Assembly: GCA_964429805.1 (NCBI GenBank)
Contig: CAYSDH010000029.1
Coordinates: forward strand, 1 to 36,608
From: CAYSDH01 sp964429805
GTDB lineage: Bacteria; Bacteroidota; Bacteroidia; Flavobacteriales_D; JABDKJ01
Length of the DNA stretch: 36,608 nucleotides
Direction: 5' to 3'
Shown: positions 18,097 through 25,114 of the stretch, piece by piece
Layout: each line of letters opens with the position of its first letter
How positions within the stretch are numbered: the first letter of the stretch is position 1
Program-made: the position numbers and the translations under genes
The notes under the pieces: model-generated
The model's input: only the letters and a program-made list of their open reading frames with translations
What the model was told of the DNA's origin: nothing
The model's database searches: none

Positions 18097-18404
18097 GGCT
18101 CCAAATTACGGATAAATTCTACTGAAGATTGCAGTGATATTTAGCCAATGATTGCATTTGAAAAGAAGGGGTATGGTAGTCTGATTGTCCAAAATGAACA
18201 TAGCCGTTCATTATCTGACGAGTTCAATTCTATGCCTAAGCTTGGCTCTAAAATTGGAGCGAATTAATCTAAAAAGAGGAGTAAAGTGCATTGGCTGAGT
18301 GCCTGCCCAACAGCGACTAACAAATTGGTGGCGAGCAACACACGCATAGAGATGGTCAACGATAAAAAAAAATGTGAAGCGGCTTTTGGCACAGAAAAAC
18401 GACT
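18097..18404. other. Intergenic region with no recognised gene
   Basis: These 308 bases separate the start of the giant secreted-protein gene from the end of the SUI1 gene. I see only short ORFs without family resemblance, one A-rich run (AAAAAAAAA near 18363) and no convincing terminator. It must hold the promoter of the type IX operon, but I cannot place it. Confidence 0.5.
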
Positions 18405-18749
18405 TTAACCGCCTTTCTTTTTAACTGAGTATCCTTCTTTTTCTAGAAACATAGCCACTTTGTCTCGGTGCTCTCCTTGAAGCAAGATTTCTCCTTCTTT
18501 GGCGTTGCCGCCCACTCCACATTGATTTTTTAGGACTTTGGCCAGATACTTTAAGTCTTCAGTTGCGCCAACAAATCCCTCTATGAGCGTGACTGTTTTT
18601 CCCTTCCTCATTTTTCTGTCGTGAGAGACATAAAGCAATTGCTCATTTGGGGGAAGCGTTTCTTCTTCCTCATTCTCATCGTCATAGTTATACTCACTGT
18701 TGGTAGAGTAAACCATGCCTGAGCTACCTTTTCTTCCCTTTTTAGGCAT
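18405..18749 (-). CDS. SUI1/eIF1-like translation factor (YciH family)
   Basis: This 114-aa protein has a charged N-terminal extension (YNYDDENEEEETLPPNEQ) followed by the SUI1 domain (about residues 48-112). KGKTVTLIEGFVGATEDLK is the first strand/helix, CGVGGNAKEGEILLQGEHRD is the family signature, and it ends in EKEGYSVKKKGG. Family members bind the ribosome and influence start-codon choice; the bacterial role is not well defined. It starts three bases after the stop of the small lipoprotein gene, so the two are probably co-transcribed. Confidence 0.92.
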   Translation of the reverse strand: MPKKGRKGSSGMVYSTNSEYNYDDENEEEETLPPNEQLLYVSHDRKMRKGKTVTLIEGFVGATEDLKYLAKVLKNQCGVGGNAKEGEILLQGEHRDKVAMFLEKEGYSVKKKGG

Positions 18750-18752
18750 GAT

Positions 18753-19133
18753 TCAGTCTACTTTAATAAAGTGACCGCGCGGCCGCTGATTAAAAATTTC
18801 TGTTTCGTAGATATATCCGTCTTCTACTATTTCAATAATGCTGGCCGAGATAGTGTCAAATTTTGAGAACGGCATACGGTCAATGTTGTCGGTCGACTTA
18901 AAGACCAGCTGATAACTGCAGGTGCCATTCCAGAGGATTTCATAGACATCTCTGTACTCTTCCCCTGCTTTGGTGCTCGTTTCTATTTGCTCTGAAGCGG
19001 AACGAGTGACGGTGACTTCGCTAAACTCAGGTTCAGCAAATTTGTAAGTTCCAGTTTTGAAATCTTCGCAGTTATAGCCTTGAGAGCAATTGGTTAAAAG
19101 GAAAATCAGAGTGGCAATCTGTAGGAGTTTCAT
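18753..19133 (-). CDS. Small lipoprotein of unknown function
   Basis: This 126-aa protein starts MKLLQIATLIFLLTNCSQG, a lipoprotein signal with the lipid-modified Cys in LTNC. The frame opens 10 codons earlier, at 19163, but that start would spoil the signal peptide. The mature domain (YNCEDFKTGTYKFAEPEF, then FDTISASIIEIVEDGYIY) is small and beta-rich with no motif I recognise. It lies three bases upstream of the SUI1 gene. No function can be given. Confidence 0.75.
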   Translation of the reverse strand: MKLLQIATLIFLLTNCSQGYNCEDFKTGTYKFAEPEFSEVTVTRSASEQIETSTKAGEEYRDVYEILWNGTCSYQLVFKSTDNIDRMPFSKFDTISASIIEIVEDGYIYETEIFNQRPRGHFIKVD

Positions 19134-19229
19134 GGTGTTCAGTTTCTGAGCGCAAAGAAGCAAATTATCACCGTGTTACTAAAATATTCGTGGTCAAGAT
19201 TTTTAGTCTGCGCACTTTAATGATTGTGA

Positions 19230-21482
19230 CTATTTGAGAATCTGCTTAATCCTCTCCAGCGCTTTTTGATTATCAGCACGAAATACCGCTCCTTCTATGG
19301 TGCGTTTTTCCAGCGCAGTTAAGTGCCAACTCATCGAGACATTATCTGATTGGCCTTCTTCCAGTTGAAGTCTGACCTCTTCTAAGGGCACGTTAATCCA
19401 GTTGCTCATGAGTTGCATCATTTGGTCATGAGAGAAGTCGTGTGTCTTGGTAAAGTTTCCGTAAACATTACCCAGAGGGCTAGTCATTCTATTGATAAGG
19501 TTGTGCTTCTTCTTTTTCTCATGAATTTCTTTGCCTTTGTCTCGCACTTGAATGATGAGCACACCGGCCGTATTCTCTTCTATCCAGTCTTGCATTGAGT
19601 TAATAAATTGGAAGGTGGTCTTAAATCCAAAGTTGTCTCTCAGTCCTGCGTCCATTAGGTCAATGCGCGGCTCACTCGGTAGCGATACTTGTGGCAGAAT
19701 GTACGGGAAGGTGGCATTGGCTCTTAGCAGCGAAGTATAGCGGGTGTTAAGGGCTTGATGCTTGTCAAACAGTCTAGTAAACTCTACGTTTTCAGTTTCA
19801 GCCTGATGTTTTACCATGCCTTGGCTTGAAGCATTGCACATGTATGACATGGGCTGAGAAGAAACGATGAGCCTGCGACCGTCATTGATAATAGTTGGTG
19901 TAAGTATCATCAGAGGTATGTTGGCGTTTGCCTCAGGAGCGGTGTAAAAGCCCAGCGGCCTGTCCAGATTTTGACCAACATTACTCAGTAACTGTTGCTC
20001 AAACTTATAGGCTCTGTCAATGTTGTAGTCAAACCCTCCGTACTCAAACTCCCTGTATCTGAAAAACAAGTCACTAGAGGCAATGCTAAACAAAACGGGG
20101 TTGAGTAAGTCTCGTCCAATGTTTTCTACAATCACATTTTTTTGACTGTATATATCTCTCGAGCCGCCATGCAAATAGGCGTCTCTGAGATATGCCGAAC
20201 CAATCATGCCTCCCGAGGCACCGGTCATCATCACTGTATTGTTTAGCAAGTTGCCTTGCAGTTTTTTGTCAAGCGCGCAGAGGCTAGTACAGGTCCACAG
20301 CGCTGAGCGCAGACCACCACCGCTGGTATTGATAAAGACTAGCGTGGGTTTGTATGATGAGTCTCGTCCTACACTGTTATCTGTCTTCCATTTTTCCAGT
20401 ATCGAAATGCTGTTGTCTAAATCGCTCTGCAGGGCTGGGTCATCAGAATCAACGCGTATGTTGGCATGGTTGTATTCTGCTGGAGCGGCATTGTAGTCAA
20501 GACCATAGAGCTCATTGTGAATGGGCAAAACGGCAAAGTCTGTTGAGAAATAGTTGGCTCCGAGTATGAGTACGACAATGAGTGTCAGAGTCCAGCCTCT
20601 AAACCAGGACAGGAAGACCGAGATAAGCATGAGAAGAAGAGTGAACACCAGGATGACACTGGCTCCAGCCGGAAGTACAAAAAAGTCAACCTCGTCAAAG
20701 GTGCTGACTAGAAGGAAAGCACCCACCAACAACAATTCAAAAATGGAGGCGTTAATGTGATTTTGAAAAAAGACCTTTTTCATCGTCTCATTGTCATAGT
20801 GCTCTACATTACGCGCGAGTAGAATAGATCCAAAGTTTTTCATGTACGTCTCTACGCGCCAGCGCTTGACTCTATGCTTTGACTCACCCCACCTGATGCG
20901 TGGTCTCAATGTTTTTGGGGCACCTTCTTGCTCAGCACCTTTGCGGTCTATAAACTTGAATACGTCTTTATTCGTCTTGAAGAAATAAAAGAATGAGCAA
21001 ATCAGAAAAACGAAAAGACCGACTAAAAAGCCGAACACATGAATAAAGATATTGCTCGTGCTTTCAAACTCAGAAGCGCGCTGAAAGTCAATACTCATCC
21101 ACAAGTAAGTGACTACAAATAGGGTAGGGATGATAAAATTATTGACACTAAACTTATAGAACGGTTTAGACAGAGAAGCCAAAAAAGGAAAGCGGTAAGC
21201 GTGTATAATATAGGTGTAAATGTTAAACGCCATGATAAAACCACCGACCGAAAACCCAATAATGAGATAAGACCAGAAGCTAACACGGCCAAGGTACTCT
21301 GGATAGAGAAAGAGGTAATGCACACCGTATTTGGTAGCAAGATTGCCCGTGATATAGCCAAACAGAATAAGCCAAAAAACCAGTATAAGATGGTTTTTCT
21401 TGAAGTGTAAAATCACCAACTGAAAGGGAAAGAAATAGAAAAATCTCTCCCAAAATGAGCGATATGTGTTTTCCGGTGTCAC
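19230..21482 (-). CDS. Membrane-fused patatin-like phospholipase
   Basis: This 750-aa protein has an N-terminal half with about seven to eight hydrophobic helices (for example FWLILFGYITGNLAT, FELLLVGAFLLVST) and a C-terminal patatin-like lipase domain. The domain has the oxyanion loop TSGGGLRSA near residue 387, the nucleophile elbow GASGG with Ser near 424, and the dyad Asp in DLMDAGLRDNFG near 609. All parts of the Ser-Asp dyad are visible, so lipid acyl hydrolase activity is likely. The start is GTG at 21482, because an in-frame stop lies just upstream. Its substrate and the orientation of the domain are unknown. The divergent neighbour is another possible lipid-acting enzyme. Confidence 0.88.
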   Translation of the reverse strand: MTPENTYRSFWERFFYFFPFQLVILHFKKNHLILVFWLILFGYITGNLATKYGVHYLFLYPEYLGRVSFWSYLIIGFSVGGFIMAFNIYTYIIHAYRFPFLASLSKPFYKFSVNNFIIPTLFVVTYLWMSIDFQRASEFESTSNIFIHVFGFLVGLFVFLICSFFYFFKTNKDVFKFIDRKGAEQEGAPKTLRPRIRWGESKHRVKRWRVETYMKNFGSILLARNVEHYDNETMKKVFFQNHINASIFELLLVGAFLLVSTFDEVDFFVLPAGASVILVFTLLLMLISVFLSWFRGWTLTLIVVLILGANYFSTDFAVLPIHNELYGLDYNAAPAEYNHANIRVDSDDPALQSDLDNSISILEKWKTDNSVGRDSSYKPTLVFINTSGGGLRSALWTCTSLCALDKKLQGNLLNNTVMMTGASGGMIGSAYLRDAYLHGGSRDIYSQKNVIVENIGRDLLNPVLFSIASSDLFFRYREFEYGGFDYNIDRAYKFEQQLLSNVGQNLDRPLGFYTAPEANANIPLMILTPTIINDGRRLIVSSQPMSYMCNASSQGMVKHQAETENVEFTRLFDKHQALNTRYTSLLRANATFPYILPQVSLPSEPRIDLMDAGLRDNFGFKTTFQFINSMQDWIEENTAGVLIIQVRDKGKEIHEKKKKHNLINRMTSPLGNVYGNFTKTHDFSHDQMMQLMSNWINVPLEEVRLQLEEGQSDNVSMSWHLTALEKRTIEGAVFRADNQKALERIKQILK

Positions 21483-21525
21483 CAGCTTAAGTCATTCGTG
21501 CCGCTTTGGCATGATTTTGTTGAAT

Positions 21526-21533
21526 CAAAGATA
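21526..21533 (-). promoter_or_regulatory. Candidate -7 box TATCTTTG for the patatin gene
   Basis: On the minus strand the octamer TATCTTTG matches the Bacteroidota -7 consensus TAnnTTTG. It lies 43 bases upstream of the GTG start, which would give a leader of about 35-40 bases. No good -33 TTTG box is seen at the usual distance, so support is partial. Confidence 0.35.
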
Positions 21534-21577
21534 GACAACCATCATTGGCATAGATTAATCCATTTTTTCGCTCATAT

Positions 21578-22585
21578 ATGCACCACAAGAAACGTATCAC
21601 CTTAGTCCTCATCACTGTTCTTTTTCTCGTATTTAATATCGCGAAAAGTGAGTCATGTGTCAAGCCATGGGGCTTTTTCGGTCATAAGCGAATTAATCGT
21701 GTGGCTGTGTTTACTCTGCCGCCAGAGATGTTTGGCTTTTTCAAAAAGCACATAGAGTTTGTGACCGAGCATGCGGTAGATCCAGACAAGCGCAGGTACG
21801 CAGTTGATGGAGAGGCACCGCGTCACTTTATAGACATTGATCATTTTGTGGCGCCTGGTGAAGACCCTTTTCCAGCCATGCCCCGCAAGTGGGAAGATGC
21901 CGTAGAGAAGTTTAGCGAAGACACGCTGCAGGAATACGGCATTGTGCCTTGGCATATAGATGTGATGGTGGGCAGAATGGAGACCGCGTTTAGAAACAAT
22001 GATACTGACCGTATACTCCGCACCGCATCAGACCTTGGTCACTACATTGCTGATTCTCACGTGCCTTTGCATACCACTGAAAATTACAATGGGCACATGA
22101 CTGGGCAAAAAGGAATTCACGGATTTTGGGAGTCTAGAATTCCAGAACTTTTTGCAGAAGATTATGACTTTTTTATCGGCAAAGCGGCCTATGTAGATGA
22201 TGTACTTGCCATGGCCTGGGATGAGGTAGAGAACAGTCATCGTGCGGTCGATTCGGTGCTAACTTTTGAGCGAGAATTAAGCAAAGAGTTTTCTCCAGAC
22301 CGAAAGTATACCATCGAGACTAGAGGCTCGGCTACCGTTCAGAACTACTCCAAAGACTTTTCAAGAACCTATTCTGACATGATGGATGACATGGTGGAGC
22401 GCAGAATGAGACAGTCCATTATCTCGGTTGGGAGTTTGTGGTACACGGCATGGGTAAATGCAGGTCAGCCAGATTTAGATGCCTTGGGCGACCAAGTGAT
22501 TTCTGAAGAGGAGCGAGAAAGACAAAAGGAATTGGATAAAAAATTTAATAGTGGCAAGACTATTGAGAGAGAACATAAACATTGA
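21578..22585 (+). CDS. Secreted zinc-dependent phospholipase C / S1-P1 nuclease-like protein
   Basis: This 335-aa protein has a signal peptide (RITLVLITVLFLVFNIAKS) and a helical metal-binding domain. WGFFGHKRINRVAVFTLP supplies the N-terminal Trp and His typical of the family's three-zinc site. Further ligands are apparent in HFIDIDHF, DLGHYIADSHVPLHT and GIHGFWESRIP. The family includes nucleases and phospholipases C, and I cannot separate these from sequence. It is divergent from the patatin gene and is followed 16 bases later by a DUF4197 lipoprotein gene, probably in one transcript. Confidence 0.85.
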   Translation: MHHKKRITLVLITVLFLVFNIAKSESCVKPWGFFGHKRINRVAVFTLPPEMFGFFKKHIEFVTEHAVDPDKRRYAVDGEAPRHFIDIDHFVAPGEDPFPAMPRKWEDAVEKFSEDTLQEYGIVPWHIDVMVGRMETAFRNNDTDRILRTASDLGHYIADSHVPLHTTENYNGHMTGQKGIHGFWESRIPELFAEDYDFFIGKAAYVDDVLAMAWDEVENSHRAVDSVLTFERELSKEFSPDRKYTIETRGSATVQNYSKDFSRTYSDMMDDMVERRMRQSIISVGSLWYTAWVNAGQPDLDALGDQVISEEERERQKELDKKFNSGKTIEREHKH

Positions 22586-22601
22586 CAAACGAATACGCGA
22601 T

Positions 22602-23366
22602 ATGAACACACGTAAGGGATTTAAAACAATATTACTCGGAGCTACGATGAGTGTAGCAATTGTAGCATGCACCGATCAGCAGCTGATGCAGACTGTCAAC
22701 AGCGCAGGGGAGGTGCTCTCTGCAAGCAGCGGAGGAACTGGACTTTCTCTAAGCAATGATGAAGTAATCAAGGGCTTGAAAGAAGCACTGTCTGTGGGTA
22801 CAGATAATGCCGCTTCGCTAGGATCTAAGGCAGATGGATTTTTGAAGAACCCTAAGATTCATATCCCATTTCCGGAAGACGCCATCAAAGTGAAAAACAC
22901 TGTGGAGGATCTGGGCTTAAAACCACAGGTAGATAAGTTTGTTACGGCCTTAAACAGGTCAGCTGAAGAGGCGGCAAAATCTGCTGGGCCTATTTTCTTA
23001 GATGCGATTACGACCATGAGCATTCAAGACGGGATGAACATCTTGAAAGGAGATAAAAATGCAGCAACGAATTACTTAAAATCAAAGACTTACAGTGCAT
23101 TATACGACCGCTTTAAGCCAAAGGTAAACGCGGCAACAAGCAAGATGAAGGTGGCCGATAACTGGCAGCCACTGGCCAAAGCTTACAACACGGCCACGAT
23201 GTTGACCGGAGGGCAGCAAGTAGATCCTGACCTTGAAAACTATGTGACTACACGAGCTGTTGATGGTATCTTCACATTACTTGCCGATGAGGAGCAGAAA
23301 ATCAGAGAGAATCCTGCAGCCCGGGTAACAGACCTTTTGAAAAAAGTGTTTGCCACGCAGGATTAA
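22602..23366 (+). CDS. DUF4197 family lipoprotein
   Basis: This 254-aa protein has a lipoprotein signal (TILLGATMSVAIVAC), so the Cys at about residue 23 would be lipidated. The frame begins upstream at 22551, inside the previous gene, but MNTRKGFKTILLG at 22602 is the natural start. The body has DEVIKGLKEALSVGTDNAAS, HIPFPEDAIKVKNT, DAITTMSIQDGMNILKGDK and SKTYSALYDRFKP, all strong DUF4197 features. The family is periplasmic and mostly helical, with unknown function. Confidence 0.93.
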   Translation: MNTRKGFKTILLGATMSVAIVACTDQQLMQTVNSAGEVLSASSGGTGLSLSNDEVIKGLKEALSVGTDNAASLGSKADGFLKNPKIHIPFPEDAIKVKNTVEDLGLKPQVDKFVTALNRSAEEAAKSAGPIFLDAITTMSIQDGMNILKGDKNAATNYLKSKTYSALYDRFKPKVNAATSKMKVADNWQPLAKAYNTATMLTGGQQVDPDLENYVTTRAVDGIFTLLADEEQKIRENPAARVTDLLKKVFATQD

Positions 23367-23600
23367 GACCAAGAGGTGTTAAGTTTCAGTGGAGACTTAT
23401 TTCTTTTGGCTGCTTACTTTTAGTCCATATGACATTATTGTCCATGGCTGTTGTGCGCAGTGCCACTGAGTCGCAATCGATTCTTCTTTTACAAAAGTTC
23501 ATGACCTATTTGAAGCAGAATTATAATTAATGAAGTCATCGAAGCGCTAGATCAAGAGCATACAGAAGACCAATATTCAAGACCTTATGACTATGAGCCC

Positions 23601-23903
23601 GTGACTCAAAAAGGAGTTGTGGTGGTGCTTATAGGAAGTGCCGTGTCAGTGGTGCTGCCTGGCACAGGACTGATCATGTGCTTGGTACTATTCTTCTTTA
23701 TCAGAAAGTTAAAGCGAGACTTTAAGGCATTTCCAGGAAAATACAAAGAGAGCAGCCTCACCATGCTCAGATTGTCAAGTCTGCTCACTTGGGTGGGACT
23801 ACTGATGGGCATAGCCGCAGTGATCGTCACCTTTTTTACTGGAGTAGCGGCAGTTTTGTTTATGCTGTTAATGATGATGGGTGGACAAAAAATTGGAGGT
23901 TGA
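23601..23903 (+). CDS. Small two-helix membrane protein; N-terminus uncertain
   Basis: This protein has about 100 residues from a GTG at 23601, with hydrophobic segments VVVVLIGSAVSVVLPGTGLI and LLTWVGLLMGIAAVIVTFF around a basic loop (RKLKRDFKAFPGKYKE). That layout resembles small Bacteroidota membrane proteins of the CCC-motif type. The same frame is open back to a stop at 23511 and reads NEVIEALDQEHTEDQYSRPY just before the GTG, which looks coded. No ATG opens it, so a start may have been lost, a rare start used, or a frameshift present. No function can be assigned. Confidence 0.55.
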   Translation: MTQKGVVVVLIGSAVSVVLPGTGLIMCLVLFFFIRKLKRDFKAFPGKYKESSLTMLRLSSLLTWVGLLMGIAAVIVTFFTGVAAVLFMLLMMMGGQKIGG

Positions 23904-23979
23904 ACTCGCGTATATCTATCCTGCAAATTCACCTGTTGCCCGCTGGCACTCGCAGCAGGCTTGCACCCAAAACAATACG

Positions 23980-24811
23980 TTAGCGCTTAGTCACATGCTG
24001 CGGGTCTTCGCTTGCCGCTGGGTCAGTGCTCAACTCTTCAACACTGAAATTGGCAAACCGCACCACCTCGTCACGCAGGTCTTCAGAGAAATCAAGACTT
24101 CTGTAAATACCCCACTTCGGACGAACAAAGCTGGCTCCTGGTCTCCAGTTATCAATGTTCCCATCTACGTAAAGGAATAGTAGCGTACCATCACTCACTT
24201 TGTTTATCTGAATCTTATAGAACCCTTCGTCACCATACGTGATGACTTCAGTAACCTCTAGCCATGTGCCAATAAAAGGGGCAAGGTCTGTCTGAGTCAA
24301 AGTCACTTGCTCAGTAGTTTCTGCATGGCGCAACTCCAATTGGTCAGGCGTACCTTTTCTAGTACTCAGCGTGTATAACGGCATAGCAGAAATACCACCT
24401 ACTGATTTGAGTTGGTGCAGGTGAGTGAACTTCGGAGAAGACTGAAAACCATCGTCCAGTTAAATTTCCACTTGTACTCCACAGACTCTCCGAGCGTACC
24501 TTTGAGCACGCTTGGCGGTTGGTCATAGGCCTTTATTTCGTTACGTTGTCTATCCGTGTTGATGCAACGGTCATCATCTGGCGTCACGTGAATGTGAACA
24601 CATTATCATTCAGCTCAGCATCAAATTCCTCTTCTATATGGTCGCCAAAGGCAGTGTGGCTGCAGTCAGGCGTCTCAATGGGGTCATTGCCTGGAGCCAG
24701 CACTGAGGTGATTAAAGAGTATGTGTTTCCTGGACCATCTGCATCTAGCGTTGTTTGGCCTGTACTTGCAAGAGCAAGAACCATTAATACGATTGTAAAA
24801 TTCCACCTCAT
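23980..24811 (-). pseudogene. Frameshifted secreted polysaccharide-lyase-like gene (heparin lyase I-like fold)
   Basis: Three minus-strand frames join into one secreted protein of about 275 aa. Frame A (24811-24584) is a signal peptide (MRWNFTIVLMVLALASTGQT) and DADGPGNTYSLITSVLAPG. Frame B has HVTPDDDRCINTDRQRNEIK and ESVEYKWKFN. Frame C has LDDGFQSSPKFTHLHQLKSV, TDLAPFIGTWLEVTEVITYG and RPKWGIYRS. The order and motifs (RNEIK, KWKF, KWGIYRS) match a concanavalin-fold polysaccharide-lyase-like family. Frame A passes to B near 24587 and B to C near 24450, each by loss of about one base. It is a pseudogene or carries sequence errors. It diverges from the dockerin-like gene across GntR-type operators. 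Confidence 0.6.
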
Positions 24812-24996
24812 TTTCTTTCAGTTTTAAGCTCAAGACCTGTGAAAATCTCGAAACAATTCATTCTTATCGTGACTATCTCAGAACTTGATTAGACGAGCAT
24901 ATCTCTCTATTCATTATAAGTTGTTGTCAATTAGTCGATTACGAGTCTTTCTTTTTGACTTCTAGTAAAAAAGACCATAATAGAATTTAGGCTAAT

Positions 24997-25010
24997 ATTG
25001 GTCTACCAAT
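24997..25010. promoter_or_regulatory. GntR-type operator copy 1 (ATTGGTCTACCAAT)
   Basis: ATTGGT and ACCAAT form an inverted repeat around a CT spacer. This is the TTGGTnnACCAA form bound by FadR-subfamily GntR regulators such as UxuR/ExuR in other bacteria. A second identical copy starts 15 bases downstream. Both lie in the 303-bp divergent region between the lyase-like gene and the dockerin-like gene. The regulator gene is not in the window; binding is inferred. Confidence 0.6.
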
Positions 25011-25011
25011 T

Positions 25012-25025
25012 ATTGGTCTACCAAT
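25012..25025. promoter_or_regulatory. GntR-type operator copy 2 (ATTGGTCTACCAAT)
   Basis: This is an exact repeat of the 14-base inverted repeat at 24997, offset by 15 bases. Same-sequence tandem sites about one and a half helical turns apart suggest cooperative binding of two dimers. The pair lies 90 bases before the ATG at 25115 and 186 bases before the lyase-like ATG on the other strand. The rest of the intergenic region (24812-24996 and 25026-25114) shows no gene. Confidence 0.6.
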
Positions 25026-25114
25026 AATTAATCATTCATGCATCACAAAATGGTAGAGGTTGATGCACACAATACACAGACTTAGATAACCTTGAAAAAA
25101 TCAAACTTCTCGCA

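Noticed and set aside
18222..18330. Short ATG ORFs in the 308-bp gap upstream of the type IX operon
   Set aside because: They code for 34 residues or fewer with no signal peptide, family match or conserved composition.
23904..23979. CCTGTTGC...GCAGCAGG inverted repeat between the convergent genes
   Set aside because: It has a mismatch or wobble and a 12-base loop and is not followed by a T-run on either strand; not enough for a terminator call.
24399..24587. Reading the frame changes of the lyase-like, dockerin-like, PBP4 and SDR genes as programmed frameshifting
   Set aside because: No slippery heptamer plus downstream structure was seen at the breaks. The families are not known for recoding, and one case needs a large deletion.
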